DNA of 64,000 bases from Alphaproteobacteria bacterium (GCA_030604885.1 JAUVUZ010000006.1:62001-126000), one strand, 5' to 3'; positions 15,361 to 25,875 are shown, counted from the first letter of the stretch. Numbers and translations are program-made. The notes: generated from the letters alone by a model not told the origin.

Positions 15361-16277
15361 TTGAAGCGGATCTCCGGATTGGCGACGGCGTAGAGCACGT
15401 CGACGGTGAGATTGATGAGAATGAATTCCAGCGAGAACAGCAGGATTTCCGCCTGGATCACCGGATAGTCGCGGTAGGCGACCGAATCCACCAGCAGGCG
15501 GCCGAGGCCGGGCCAGGAGAACACCGTCTCCACCACGATCGAGCCGCCGAGGAGGAAGCCGAACTGCAGGCCGACCATGGTGATCACCGGGATCAGCGCG
15601 TTGCGCAGGGTGTGCTTCCACACCACCACGCGGGCGCGGGCGCCCTTGGCGTGGGCGGTGCGGATGTAGTCCTCGCGCGAGATTTCGATGAAGGCCGAGC
15701 GGGTGAACCGCGCCATCACCGCCGCGACGCCGAGGCCCAGGGTGAACGACGGCATGATCAGGCTCTTGGCGCTCTCGAACCCGCCGGTGGGCAGCCAGCC
15801 GAGGCGCACCGAGAACAGGTCGATCAGCAGCAGGCCGAGCCAGAACGCCGGGAAGGAGATGCCCGAGACCGCCACGAACATGCCGACGTAATCGGGCCAG
15901 CGGCCGCGCTTGACCGCCGAGGCGACGCCGATCAGCAGGCCGAACACCGTCGCCCACGCCATCGCGCACACGGTGAGCCACACGGTGGGCATCAGGCGCA
16001 GGCCGATTTCCTCCACCACCGGGATGCGGGTCTTGAGGGAATAGCCGAAGTCGCCGCGCACCGCGTTCCACAGGAACAGGCCGAACTGCTCCCAGATCGG
16101 TCGGTCGAGGCCGAGGCTGCGGCGGACGTTCTCGACGTCGGCGAGGGTCGCCTCCGGCCCGGCGACGAGGCGGGCGGGGTCGCCCGGCAGCATGTGGACG
16201 AACAGGAACACCAGAAGCGCGATCACCAAAATCACCGGGACGATGCCCACGATGCGGCGGATCAGGTAGTTGAGCAT
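15357..16277 (-). CDS. gsiC: Peptide/glutathione ABC transporter permease (GsiC/DppB type)
   Basis: A 306-residue DppB-class permease. The N-terminal helix [20 protein letters not shown] is followed by the family segment LPGDPARL, a periplasmic loop, and five further helices. The ATPase-docking loop is [24 protein letters not shown] near 205-230, and [17 protein letters not shown] is the usual C-terminal signature. It lies between the binding-protein gene (83-bp gap) and gsiD (4-base overlap). It forms the translocation pore with GsiD. Confidence 0.9.
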   Translation of the reverse strand: MLNYLIRRIVGIVPVILVIALLVFLFVHMLPGDPARLVAGPEATLADVENVRRSLGLDRPIWEQFGLFLWNAVRGDFGYSLKTRIPVVEEIGLRLMPTVWLTVCAMAWATVFGLLIGVASAVKRGRWPDYVGMFVAVSGISFPAFWLGLLLIDLFSVRLGWLPTGGFESAKSLIMPSFTLGLGVAAVMARFTRSAFIEISREDYIRTAHAKGARARVVVWKHTLRNALIPVITMVGLQFGFLLGGSIVVETVFSWPGLGRLLVDSVAYRDYPVIQAEILLFSLEFILINLTVDVLYAVANPEIRFK

Positions 16278-16359
16278 GAAGAGCGTCCTCGGCTCGGATC
16301 GGGTCGGGAAGGGGAGGAGGGGCGGACCGCTCCTCCTCCCCGAGATGCGTGGGGGCGGC

Positions 16360-17892
16360 TTACTTGAATTCCGCCTTTTCGAAGTTCAGGCCGCCGTCCG
16401 GCGCCGCGAACGCGCCGGTGAGGCCCTTCGCCTGGCCGACGAGGAAATCGTCGACGGTGAGGAAGATCCACGGCGCGTCCTTCCAGATCTGCTTCTGGAC
16501 GGCGTCGTATTCGCTCTGGCGCTTGGCGGAGTCGCCGGTGGCGATGCCCGCCTCGATGCCGCTGTCGGTGGCTTCGCTCTTGTAGTAGGCGACGTTGAAC
16601 AGCTTCGGCGGGAAGCCCTTGCCGTAGAACAGCGGCCGCAGCGCCCAGTCGATGTCGCCGGTGGAGGCCGACCAGCCGCCGTACTGGGTCTGCACCGTGG
16701 CGTCCTTCGGCTCGGCGACGCTCCAGATCCGCTGCGCCTCGACACCGGCCTCGAGCGGGGTCACCGTCAGCTTCACGCCGACCTGGGCGAACTGCTGCTG
16801 CAGGAACTGCATGGCGCGGATGTAGGTGGAGTTGTTCTTGGCGAACATCTCGGTCTCGAAGCCGTTCGGATAGCCCGCTTCCTTCAGCAGCGCCTTGGCC
16901 TTGGCCGGGTCATACGGCCAGCCGCCCTTCTGCACCACGCCGGAATACTTCAGCAGCTCCGGCACCGGACCCTCGGCGGGCTTGCAGAAGCCGCCGTAGA
17001 CGACCTTGCAGAAGGCGTTCTTGTCGACCGCGTAGTTGAGCGCCTCGCGCACGCGCGGGTCGTCGAACGGCTTCTTCATCGTGTTCATCGCCACGTAGCG
17101 GATGATGATGGAGGGCACCTTGACGACTTCGAGCTTCTGGTTGGCGGAGACCACCGGGGCCAGCTCGGACGGCAGGGGGTAGACGAAGCCCGCCTCGCCC
17201 GCCTGGAGCATGGCGATGCGGCTGCCGTTCTCCGGCACCGACTTGAAGGTGACGCCGTCGACCTTCGGATAGCCTTCGCGCCAGTAGTTCGGGTTCTTCA
17301 CCGTCTCGAACAGGTCGCCGGACCACTTCTTGAACATGAACGGGCCGGTGCCGACCGGATTGCGGTCGATGTCCTTGCCGTATTTCGCGATCGCCGCCGG
17401 GGAGATCATGAACAGGCCGGCGTGGGCGAGGTTGTTGACCATCGCGCCGAACGGCTCCTTGGTCACCACCTTCACGGTGTAGTCGTCGATCACCTCGACG
17501 CGGTCGACCATGCTCACCAGGCTCTGGCGCTTGGTCGGCACCTTTGTGTCGCGCACGCGGTCGATGTTGATCTTCACCGCCTCGGCGTTGAAGTCGGTGC
17601 CGTCGTGGAACTTCACGCCCTTGCGGAGGTGGAAGGTGAACTCGGTGGCCTCGGCGTTGGTCTCGTAGCTGGTGGCCAGCAGCGGCTCCAGCTGCATCTT
17701 CGAGTCGAAGCCGTAGAGGCCCTGGAGCATGGTGCGCGCGGCGCCGCCCGAGAGCGTGTCGTTGGCGTTGGCCGGGTCGAGGGTGGTGAGGTTGTCGGCG
17801 ACGCCGACCACCAGGGTCTTGGCCTCGGCGCCGCCGAAGCTGAGGGCCGTCGCCAGGGCGGTGGCGGCCAAAGCCAAAGTCATGTGTCTCAT
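16360..17892 (-). CDS. gsiB: Extracytoplasmic peptide/glutathione-binding protein (SBP family 5)
   Basis: A 510-residue periplasmic binding protein of solute-binding family 5. A signal peptide of about 24 residues ends in GGAEA before KTLVVG. Family features are [15 protein letters not shown], the [20 protein letters not shown] strand near 90, [10 protein letters not shown] and the C-terminal WKDAPWIFL. An ATG nine bases downstream is an alternative start; the first is preferred because it has GGAGG upstream. It delivers ligand to GsiCD. Glutathione is a likely ligand from the iaaA/gsi context and the gamma-glutamyltransferase at 37.3 kb, but dipeptides are equally possible. Confidence 0.88.
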   Translation of the reverse strand: MRHMTLALAATALATALSFGGAEAKTLVVGVADNLTTLDPANANDTLSGGAARTMLQGLYGFDSKMQLEPLLATSYETNAEATEFTFHLRKGVKFHDGTDFNAEAVKINIDRVRDTKVPTKRQSLVSMVDRVEVIDDYTVKVVTKEPFGAMVNNLAHAGLFMISPAAIAKYGKDIDRNPVGTGPFMFKKWSGDLFETVKNPNYWREGYPKVDGVTFKSVPENGSRIAMLQAGEAGFVYPLPSELAPVVSANQKLEVVKVPSIIIRYVAMNTMKKPFDDPRVREALNYAVDKNAFCKVVYGGFCKPAEGPVPELLKYSGVVQKGGWPYDPAKAKALLKEAGYPNGFETEMFAKNNSTYIRAMQFLQQQFAQVGVKLTVTPLEAGVEAQRIWSVAEPKDATVQTQYGGWSASTGDIDWALRPLFYGKGFPPKLFNVAYYKSEATDSGIEAGIATGDSAKRQSEYDAVQKQIWKDAPWIFLTVDDFLVGQAKGLTGAFAAPDGGLNFEKAEFK

Positions 17893-17946
17893 TCCGATGA
17901 AACCTCCGTATGCGACGGCCTGCGTGATTGTTTCAGGCGGAATCCC

Positions 17947-19836
17947 TCAGGCCTGCGGGAAACCGGCGATGGCGTGGCGGGCGACGAAGTGCCCGGGTTC
18001 GACCTCCACCAGCGGCTCCACCAGCGGCGCGTCGCCGACGGCGCGGATCGGGCTGGGGATCTCGCCTTCGAGCATCGCGCCACGGGCGGCGCGGCGGGCG
18101 GGGTCGGGGATCGGCACCGCCGACATCAGGCGGCGGGTGTAGGGGTGCAGCGGGTTCTCGAACACCGCCGCGCGCGGCCCGATCTCGACGATCTGGCCGA
18201 GATACATCACCGCGACGCGGTGGCTGACGCGCTCCACCACCGCCATGTCGTGGGAGATGAACAGGTAGGCCAGGCCCTCCTGCCGTTGCAGGTCCATCAG
18301 CAGGTTGACGATCTGCGCCTGGATCGAGACGTCGAGCGCCGAGACCGCCTCGTCGGCGATGATCAGCCGGGGCTTGCTGGCGAGCGCCCGGGCGATGCAG
18401 ATGCGCTGGCGCTGGCCGCCGGAGAACTCGAAGGGGTAGCGCTTGGCGTGGTCGGGCGAGAGGCCCACCTTGCGCAACAGCTCGGCCACCCGGTCCTCCA
18501 CCTCGCGCCCCTTGGCGAGGCCGTGGGTGACGAGCGGCTCGGCGATCGAGAAGCCCACCGTGAGGCGCGGGTTGAGCGAGGCGAACGGGTCCTGGAACAC
18601 GCACTGGATCTGCTGGTTCAGGCGCCGCCGCCGCTCGGCGGACATGGCGGCGATGTCCTCCCCGGCGAAGCGGATGCGGCCGGAGAGATATTGCTGCAAC
18701 TGGATCAGGGTGCGGCCGGTGGTGGACTTGCCGCAGCCCGATTCGCCCACCAGCGCCAGGGTCTCGCCGGGCTGGAGGGAAAAGCTCACCCGCTCCACCG
18801 CGTGGACGTTGCCGGTGTGGCGGCCGAACAGCCCGCGCCGCACCTCGAAACGGGTGACGAGTTCGGAAACTTCGAGCAGCGGCGGCACGTCGGCCTTCAC
18901 CGTGTCCTGGCGCACCGGCGCCTCGGGTTCGGCGCCGTCGGTGCGCAGCAGCGGGAAGGAGAGCGGCAGCGCCTCGCCCGACAGGCTGCCGAGGCGCGGC
19001 ACGGCGGAGAGCAGGGCGCGGGTGTAGGGGTGCTTCGGCGCGGCGAAGATCTCGGCGGCCGGGCCTTCCTCCACCTTGTCGCCCCGGAACATCACCACCA
19101 CCCGGTCGGCCACCTCGGCCACCACGCCCATGTCGTGGGTGATGAACATCACCGCCATGCCCAGGTCCTCCTGGAGCATCTTGATGAGGCGCAGGATCTG
19201 CGCCTGGATGGTGACGTCGAGCGCGGTGGTGGGTTCGTCGGCGATCAACAGGCTGGGGCGGCAGGAGAGCGCGATGGCGATCATCACCCGCTGGCGCATC
19301 CCGCCCGAGAGCTGGTGCGGATAGCGGTCGAGCAGGCGCTTCGCCTCGGGGATGCGCACCAGTTCCAGCATCCGCAGCGCCTCGGCGCGGGCGGCGGCGG
19401 TGTCCATCCCCTGGTGCAGCATCACCGCCTCGGCGATCTGGTCGCCGATGGTGAACACCGGGTTGAGGCTGGTCATCGGCTCCTGGAAGATCATCGCCAT
19501 TTCGTTGCCGCGCAGGTCGCGCATCGCCTCGCCCGAGAGCTTGGTGAGGTCGCGCACCTTGCCGTCGCGGAAGCGGAAGTTGAGCGCGCCCTTGGCGATG
19601 CGCCCGCCTCCCAGCTCCACCAGGCGCATCAGGCTGAGCGCGGTGACCGACTTGCCGGAGCCGCTTTCGCCCACCACCGCCACGGTCTCGCCGGGCGCGA
19701 TGTGGAAGGAGAGGTCCTTGACCGCGGTGAAATCCCCATCCTCGCCGGAAAAGGCGACGGACAGGCCCTCGACCGAGACCAGGGGGGCGGAGGCGGAAAG
19801 CGGCGTGGCGGCGGTGACTGCGGACATCGGTTCCAT
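17947..19836 (-). CDS. gsiA: Dual-domain peptide/glutathione ABC transporter ATPase (GsiA type)
   Basis: A 629-residue protein with two complete ATPase domains (DppD-like and DppF-like) in one chain, as in E. coli GsiA. Domain 1 has Walker A GESGSGKS near residue 55, signature LSGGMRQR and Walker [13 protein letters not shown]. Domain 2 has GESGCGKST near 375, FSGGQRQR and [12 protein letters not shown]. Each ends in the oligopeptide-transporter C-terminal extension ([12 protein letters not shown] and [12 protein letters not shown]). The open frame extends back into rpiR. Two starts are possible, ATG 19836 and ATG 19827; the second has a better GGAA-type ribosome site. Confidence 0.92.
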   Translation of the reverse strand: MEPMSAVTAATPLSASAPLVSVEGLSVAFSGEDGDFTAVKDLSFHIAPGETVAVVGESGSGKSVTALSLMRLVELGGGRIAKGALNFRFRDGKVRDLTKLSGEAMRDLRGNEMAMIFQEPMTSLNPVFTIGDQIAEAVMLHQGMDTAAARAEALRMLELVRIPEAKRLLDRYPHQLSGGMRQRVMIAIALSCRPSLLIADEPTTALDVTIQAQILRLIKMLQEDLGMAVMFITHDMGVVAEVADRVVVMFRGDKVEEGPAAEIFAAPKHPYTRALLSAVPRLGSLSGEALPLSFPLLRTDGAEPEAPVRQDTVKADVPPLLEVSELVTRFEVRRGLFGRHTGNVHAVERVSFSLQPGETLALVGESGCGKSTTGRTLIQLQQYLSGRIRFAGEDIAAMSAERRRRLNQQIQCVFQDPFASLNPRLTVGFSIAEPLVTHGLAKGREVEDRVAELLRKVGLSPDHAKRYPFEFSGGQRQRICIARALASKPRLIIADEAVSALDVSIQAQIVNLLMDLQRQEGLAYLFISHDMAVVERVSHRVAVMYLGQIVEIGPRAAVFENPLHPYTRRLMSAVPIPDPARRAARGAMLEGEIPSPIRAVGDAPLVEPLVEVEPGHFVARHAIAGFPQA

Positions 19837-19850
19837 CTTCGGAGCGGCGC

Positions 19851-20720
19851 TCAATCGGCGCTGGTGTAGAGGTAGGGCAGCAGGTCTTCGGTGAGCTTGC
19901 GGGCGCTGGTGCCGGTGGAGCGGCGGCGCACCAGCACCGTGGAGACCGCCTCGATCATCGCCGCCGTGCCCGCGAGGGAGCCGTGCAGCACCGGGTGGTC
20001 GGAGGGCGAGAGCAGCGCCGCCTCGGCCAGCGGCACCAGCGGCGAATCCGGATAGTCGGTGAGGCAGGCGACGCGTGCCCCGGCATCGCGGGCGCGGCGC
20101 AGCACCTCGACGGTGAACAGCGAGTAGCGTTGCAGCGAGATGCCCACCACCAGATCGCCCGCGCCCACCTGGCCGAGGCGGCGGATGACGCGCTCGTTGC
20201 CGCCGGTGCCGTCGAACAGCTCGACCACCGGCAGGTTCTGCTCGAACAGCTGCTGCGCCAGCCGGGCAAGCGCGCTCGACACCCCGAAGCCGACCACGAA
20301 CACCCGCCGCGCTTCCAGCAGCAGGTCGGCCACCTGGGCGCAGGTGGCGGCGTCGAGGCCGTCCAGGGCGCGGTCCACGTCGTCGCGCGCGGCGGCGAGG
20401 GAGGCGCGCATCAGCGGCAGCGCGCCGTCCTCCCCGCCTTCGAGGCGGCGCACCTTCTCCACCGGTTCGAGGGCGCGGGCGTAAAGCCGCAGGCACTCGG
20501 CGCGGAAGGCGACGAAGCCGGGGAAGCCGAACTCGCGGGCGAAGCGGTTGACGGTGGCCACCGAAACCCCCGAGGCGTCGGCCAGATCCTCGATGCCGAG
20601 CGTCGCCGCCTGGAACGGATGCGCCAGCACGAAATCCGCCACCGCGCGGTGCGAGCGCGACAGCGCGTCGCGCTGGGCGCCGATGCGCTTCATCAGGGGC
20701 GGGTGAATCTCGGGCGACAC
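19851..20720 (-). CDS. RpiR-family transcription regulator of the gsi operon
   Basis: A 289-residue regulator with an N-terminal RpiR helix-turn-helix (about 1-77, including [25 protein letters not shown]) and a C-terminal SIS domain (about 118-250, [13 protein letters not shown]) that normally binds a phosphosugar. It is the first gene of the leftward operon and lies 14 bases from gsiA, so it is cotranscribed with it. A phosphosugar effector hints that the imported peptides may come with amino sugars, as in muropeptides; this is inference. A 26-bp palindrome just upstream (20749-20774) is a likely autoregulatory operator. Confidence 0.9.
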   Translation of the reverse strand: MSPEIHPPLMKRIGAQRDALSRSHRAVADFVLAHPFQAATLGIEDLADASGVSVATVNRFAREFGFPGFVAFRAECLRLYARALEPVEKVRRLEGGEDGALPLMRASLAAARDDVDRALDGLDAATCAQVADLLLEARRVFVVGFGVSSALARLAQQLFEQNLPVVELFDGTGGNERVIRRLGQVGAGDLVVGISLQRYSLFTVEVLRRARDAGARVACLTDYPDSPLVPLAEAALLSPSDHPVLHGSLAGTAAMIEAVSTVLVRRRSTGTSARKLTEDLLPYLYTSAD

Positions 20721-20748
20721 CGAAGGCGGCTCCTGCGCAAAAATCAGG

Positions 20749-20774
20749 CGATTTGTAAAAAATTTTCCAAATCG
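20749..20774. promoter_or_regulatory. Palindrome upstream of rpiR, candidate operator
   Basis: CGATTTG-N12-CAAATCG is a perfect 7-bp inverted repeat, with an AT-rich centre that is itself nearly symmetric (TAAAAAATTTTC). It sits 29 bp upstream of the rpiR start codon in an AT-rich island. The long AT-rich dyad resembles operators reported for RpiR/MurR proteins. A second A/T-rich stretch at about 20807-20825 may carry a further half-site or promoter element. No experiment supports it here. Confidence 0.45.
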
Positions 20775-20856
20775 ACTTAGTTGTAGCTAATTTTTGGGCA
20801 GAAGCAAAAATTTTTTTACAAAAACTGCAACGGTCCGGAAACCGGAGCCAGGCCGC

Positions 20857-21105
20857 TCAGCACCGGCAGGACGGGCTGAGGCTGCCGTCGGCGCAGACCT
20901 GCCGCCCGTCGCGGCACCCGGAAACGCCGCCATGGCGGGAGCAGCACCCGCTTTTCGCCACCCGCACGTCGCCCCGGTTCGCAGCCGGGGCCTCGCATCG
21001 TTGCGGCGCGGCGGGCACCGCCCCATCCGGCGAATCGGCCGCCATCGCCGCCGACGCCGCCAGCCATCCGGCGACCATCGCCGCCCATGCCCCACCCCGT
21101 GTCAC
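20857..21105 (-). CDS. Small secreted Cys-rich protein
   Basis: An 82-residue protein starting at GTG 21105, which has a strong GGAGGGA site six bases upstream. A signal peptide is followed by the cleavage-like ASAAMAADS near residues 17-24. The C-terminal half has the compact pattern KSGCCSRHGG-VSGC-RDG-QVCADG-SLSPSCRC. I recognise this CCSxHGG/DGxxSPSCxC pattern from small exported proteins and C-terminal tails in other proteobacteria, but know no function for it. The six cysteines after the signal peptide would allow three disulfides. The gene stands alone between rpiR and the toxin-antitoxin pair. Confidence 0.75.
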   Translation of the reverse strand: MTRGGAWAAMVAGWLAASAAMAADSPDGAVPAAPQRCEAPAANRGDVRVAKSGCCSRHGGVSGCRDGRQVCADGSLSPSCRC

Positions 21106-21230
21106 GGCGTCTCCCTCCGACGCTGATCCCGGAGGTCATGCTACGCCCTTCACGGGGCCGGATCATCAGGATTTGCGCGGGGAAACGTCAATGGAAGGGG
21201 AGGCCATTCCCTGCTTCTTTCCCATTAATC

Positions 21231-21275
21231 GTAGCTACAAAAAACATTGACTTGCGGACTTATTGTAGCTACATT
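21231..21275 (+). promoter_or_regulatory. brnTA promoter flanked by twin GTAGCTAC operators
   Basis: A promoter with -35 TTGACT (21247-21252), 17-bp spacer and -10 TACATT (21270-21275). The 8-bp palindrome GTAGCTAC occurs at 21231-21238 and again at 21265-21272, 34 bp apart (about three helical turns), so the two copies bracket the -35 and overlap the -10. BrnA antitoxins repress their own operon, so these are probably BrnA operators. A third near-copy (GTAGCTAA) lies at 20783-20790. The predicted start is at or next to the brnT ATG, implying a leaderless mRNA. Confidence 0.6.
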
Positions 21276-21282
21276 TATGCGC

Positions 21283-21546
21283 ATGATCATCACCTACGAT
21301 CCTCCGAAGCGGTGCGCCAACCTCGACAAGCACGGGATGGATTTTGCCGATCTGGAGGACGGGGTGTTCTTCCTGAACGCGCTCGTGGTGCCCGCGAACC
21401 AAGGGCGGTTCAAGGCCATCGGACGATTCGAGGATGGCACCGTCGCTGTGGTGTTCGCCGTGCTCGGAGCCGAGGGACTTGCCGTCATCAGCATGCGACC
21501 CGCGAGCAAGAAGGAAAGGAGCCTGCTCGATGCCCGTCACCCGTAA
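21283..21546 (+). CDS. brnT: BrnT-family ribonuclease toxin
   Basis: An 87-residue protein of the BrnT family, a RelE-fold ribonuclease toxin of type II systems. The N-terminal pattern MIITYDPPKRCANLDKHGMD matches the family start (hydrophobic strand, DPxK, N..KHG). Further landmarks are GRFEDGTVAVVFAV and the C-terminal ISMRPASKKERSLL, where Arg and Glu residues are expected in the active site. An ATG six bases earlier is also in frame, but the predicted transcription start points to 21283. It overlaps brnA by 17 bases. BrnT is neutralised by BrnA. Confidence 0.88.
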   Translation: MIITYDPPKRCANLDKHGMDFADLEDGVFFLNALVVPANQGRFKAIGRFEDGTVAVVFAVLGAEGLAVISMRPASKKERSLLDARHP

Positions 21547-21805
21547 GGGATACACCGACGCCGATCTGGCGGCGGTGTCGGAAAACCCGGAGTGGACCGA
21601 GGCCGATTTCCACAACGCCAAGCCGTTCGCGGAGGTCTTTCCCGAGCTTGCCCGTAAGCTGCGCGGGCGTCCGAGGTCGGACTCTCCGAAGCGGCAGGTA
21701 ACGCTGCGCCTCGATGCCGACGTGCTGGAACACTTCCGCGCGGGCGGCCCCGGCTGGCAGAGCCGCATCAACGCCGATCTTCGGAAACTCGCCGGGCTGA
21801 AGTAA
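21530..21805 (+). CDS. brnA: BrnA-family antitoxin
   Basis: A 91-residue antitoxin. The C-terminal ribbon-helix-helix DNA-binding part is seen in KRQVTLRLDADVLEHFRAGGPGWQSRINADLRKL (split here only by length), typical of BrnA. The N-terminal half, with ENPEWTEADFHNAKPFAEV, is the toxin-binding region. The start ATG has AAGGAAAGGAG upstream, inside the end of brnT, so translation is coupled to the toxin gene. It should repress the operon through the GTAGCTAC sites. Confidence 0.88.
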   Translation: MPVTRKGYTDADLAAVSENPEWTEADFHNAKPFAEVFPELARKLRGRPRSDSPKRQVTLRLDADVLEHFRAGGPGWQSRINADLRKLAGLK

Positions 21806-21840
21806 TCCACCCGCTTCGGCGAGGGCACGAAATCGAATTC

Positions 21841-21896
21841 TGGTGCCGCTGGGGGATTCGAACCCCCACGCCCTTGCGGGCAACGGATTTTAAGTC
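21841..21896 (-). pseudogene. Truncated tRNA-Leu(TAA), 3' half only
   Basis: On the minus strand, the sequence from the anticodon loop (CTTAAAA, anticodon TAA) through a variable arm and a T-arm (GGGGG-TTCGAAT-CCCCC) to an encoded CCA is present. The D-arm and 5' acceptor strand are absent: bases upstream of the anticodon loop do not pair. By my count the T-stem/acceptor junction is also one base short. A tRNA 3' half beginning at the anticodon loop is what an integrase leaves at the far end of an inserted element. No intact copy of this tRNA is in the window. Confidence 0.7.
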
Positions 21897-22078
21897 TCCT
21901 CGGCAAATGTGCGGTGGCCTGAGGTTCTAGGAAAGCTGCCGATTTTTAGATGCATGTACGGGTGTTTGTTGTGCCAGGGATGCTCCCGGTGACACACAAT
22001 GTGGCCGTGTCATGGGGTGAATTCGGGCAGCTTTTGGTGTGTTTAGTCGCGCGTGATGTGGATGTTCGGGCGCGTCGA

Positions 22079-22107
22079 TTGACACCCCACGACAGCTCTC
22101 GTAGCTT
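22079..22107 (+). promoter_or_regulatory. Promoter of tRNA-Leu
   Basis: A consensus -35 TTGACA at 22079-22084, a 17-bp spacer and a -10-like TAGCTT at 22102-22107 place the start near 22114, nine bases before the mature tRNA. This is the arrangement expected of a stable-RNA promoter and supports expression of the tRNA at 22123. The sequence between 21900 and this promoter holds no gene; it includes a TGACAC/GTGTCA inverted repeat at 21990-22012. Confidence 0.55.
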
Positions 22108-22122
22108 TCACTTCCGCAAGCT

Positions 22123-22208
22123 GCCCGTCTGGCGAAATTGGTAAACGCAAGCGACTTAAAATCGCTCGCCCTTGTGGCTTCTCGGTTCAAGTCCGGGGAC
22201 GGGCACCA
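22123..22208 (+). tRNA. tRNA-Leu(TAA)
   Basis: The 86 bases fold as a complete tRNA. The acceptor stem GCCCGTC pairs with GACGGGC, the discriminator is A and CCA is encoded. The anticodon stem GCGA/TCGC carries the loop CTTAAAA (anticodon TAA). A long variable arm (class II, as expected for Leu) and a T-arm CTCGG-TTCAAGT-CCGGG follow. The sequence differs from the tRNA-Leu(TAA) fragment at 21841. The next gene on the opposite strand ends at the base after CCA. Its AT-richer setting suggests it may have come with an integrated element. Confidence 0.9.
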
Positions 22209-22553
22209 TCACCTTCGCGACGTCTCGAAATTTCGGACGATGCTGTCCACGATCTGTTTGCCTTTGGGGGTGAGGCGCACCACCTTGCAACGCCGATCGG
22301 TGACGTCCTCGACAGCGGTGATGACTTCATGGCCCGGTTTGCCCGGGGCTTTCCATTTTCCGAGAGCGGAAACATTTCGCGAGCACGAAGACTGACCGAG
22401 GCCTGTCCGTTCGGATAACTCGCGCATTGATGTGTCTGGTTTGAGTGCCGCCGTCAAAAACATGACAGCGGTTTGGATGGGCATTTCCTCGTCGAGCTTG
22501 CGGAGTTCTTCGAGGGCATAAATCAGGGCGGTCAGAGTTTTTTGTTGGGGCAT
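22209..22553 (-). CDS. MarR-like winged-helix regulator, phage type
   Basis: A 114-residue protein beginning MPQQKTLTALIYALEELRKL. The winged helix spans about 25-110, with SMRELSERTGLGQSSCSRNVSAL as helix-turn-helix and RCKVVRLTPKGKQIVDSI as wing and last helix. Small MarR-type proteins of this make occur in phages and integrated elements of alphaproteobacteria, as far as I recall. The open frame extends to 22658, but the upstream residues look non-coding. The ribosome site is weak. The stop abuts the tRNA end. It may be a leftover of the element that left the truncated tRNA. Confidence 0.7.
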   Translation of the reverse strand: MPQQKTLTALIYALEELRKLDEEMPIQTAVMFLTAALKPDTSMRELSERTGLGQSSCSRNVSALGKWKAPGKPGHEVITAVEDVTDRRCKVVRLTPKGKQIVDSIVRNFETSRR

Positions 22554-22697
22554 GGCTGGGCCGATGTGTGGATGGTGGAGCCGATTGGTTCGCTTCGCCT
22601 CTGTAGCCCAGTGATGCTCCAAATGGGACCGAAATTTGCCTTGTCTGTGGATGCGCAATCGGGAGTGATTGATCCGCGCATGAACTTGGAGTCAGAA

Positions 22698-22722
22698 GAA
22701 CCCGGTTTTTGAGCCGGGTTCT
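22698..22722. terminator. Hairpin in the 22.7-kb intergenic region
   Basis: AACCCGG (22699-22705) pairs with CCGGGTT (22714-22720) around an 8-base T-rich loop, followed by CTTTG. It is terminator-like but the T-run is short. The 22554-22894 gap holds no gene I can support; it is AT-richer than the neighbouring genes. Confidence 0.35.
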
Positions 22723-22835
22723 TTGCGCGACAGGATGTATTTTTATCTGGTTATTAAGTCCGGTATGTCTACCAGTTCCATCAAGCGGGCGGCGCGGGGG
22801 AGACCCTAGCGCGACAGGCGCGGGGCTGACAAGAG

Positions 22836-22870
22836 ACGACGGCCGTTCCCGCTCGGGGAACGGCCGTCGT
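22836..22870 (-). terminator. Strong hairpin downstream of the lipoprotein gene
   Basis: A perfect 15-bp stem (22836-22850 with 22856-22870, arm ACGACGGCCGTTCCC) closes a 5-base loop. It begins 25 bases after the stop of the lipoprotein gene on the minus strand and is followed in that direction by CTCTTGTC, so it probably terminates that transcript. Confidence 0.65.
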
Positions 22871-22894
22871 GGCCGCTGCGCGTGCTCGGGAGGT

Positions 22895-23362
22895 TTAGGG
22901 CACGCAGCGGGAGGTGAGGGTCTTGCTGCCGTCGGCGTTGGAGACCACCGACGACACCGCGCGCTGGTTCGCCTGGTTGAGGCAGTAGAGATCGGCGTTG
23001 CGCTGCGCGGTCAGGAGTTCCTGATCGGTGCGGTAGGTGTAGGTGGTGCCGGGCATGTAGGTGGCCGAGGGCTGCATCGCCGGGGTGCTGGGCACGCAGT
23101 CGAACACCACCTGCTTCATGCCGTCGGAGGTTTCGGAAATCATCTTGGTGCTCGGCACCGCCTGGAACTGGGTGCAGTAGGCCACCGCCTTCTGGTTGGC
23201 GGAGATCAGTTCCTGGTCGCCGAGGTATTTGTAGGTCACGCTCGGGTTCTCGGTGCGGACCTGCTGCGGCGGCGAGTTCTGCTGCGCGCACGCGGCGACG
23301 AAAAGAGCCGAGCCGAGGACCAAACCCGCGCCGAGGGCGCGCCTGAACGTCGTTCCGATCAT
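22895..23362 (-). CDS. Lipoprotein with two tandem ~50-residue repeats
   Basis: A 155-residue protein of unknown function. A type II signal peptide with lipobox VAAC puts the lipidated cysteine at residue 25. The mature part is two copies of one module (about 43-91 and 106-155). Each has the pattern Y-x-Y-x2-DQEL-x2-A, then YC, then S-x-DG-x-K and a final CVP, so each copy carries two cysteines that could pair. The start ATG 23362 has AGGAGGAAGG upstream. No catalytic motif is seen. It is probably an envelope protein. It is monocistronic and diverges from glgX. Confidence 0.75.
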   Translation of the reverse strand: MIGTTFRRALGAGLVLGSALFVAACAQQNSPPQQVRTENPSVTYKYLGDQELISANQKAVAYCTQFQAVPSTKMISETSDGMKQVVFDCVPSTPAMQPSATYMPGTTYTYRTDQELLTAQRNADLYCLNQANQRAVSSVVSNADGSKTLTSRCVP

Positions 23363-23666
23363 GTCGGCCTTCCTCCTGTTCGGATGCCGCTCCTGTGGCG
23401 CGGGTCGGCGCGGTCGGGCGGCGTCGGTTGTGAGCCGCGGACCGCCGCCCAAAGCGTTCGCATGTTCAGGCGGGCGCTCGGCGCCGAAAAGGGCGCATCC
23501 ACGCGGCATTCGGGGCAATAACGCCAATAACGGGGATTCGGTTTCGGGTTTGCGAGAAAAATCGCCAGCCTCGCAAAGAGCCACGGAAATCTCGTTCCAC
23601 GCGAAACCTTTTTGCGGCCGCCTCGTTTATTTGGGCAATTATCCGGTGGGAGCCTTGGAGACCTTT
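23363..23666. other. Intergenic region between lipoprotein gene and glgX
   Basis: These 304 bases divide two divergent genes. No supported gene is seen. An 8-bp inverted repeat TTTGCGAG (23549-23556) / CTCGCAAA (23570-23577) and an AT-rich TTTATTTGGGCAATTAT stretch (about 23626-23642) are the only structures; the latter could contain the glgX -10 region. Confidence 0.4.
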
Positions 23667-25739
<2,073 letters not shown>

Positions 25740-25875
25740 GGTCACATCCCCCCCCCCGTGACCCAGGGCGACGGGCGGAGGCCGGACCCCGGCTTCCGCC
25801 CGCATGCCGTCTTGCGCCGACGCCCCCGGGGGCGTACTTAAAGGGCCGGTTTTCCCTCAAGGCGCTTGCGAGTCC

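Noticed and set aside
16270..19869. A very long + strand open frame opposite the gsi genes
   Set aside because: It is His/Arg/Glu-rich antisense translation typical of high-GC DNA, and the minus strand carries well-conserved transporter genes.
21933..22034. AAAGCTGCC/GGCAGCTTT inverted repeat as element ends
   Set aside because: Nine-base arms about 90 bp apart can arise by chance, and no target duplication or coding content supports an element.
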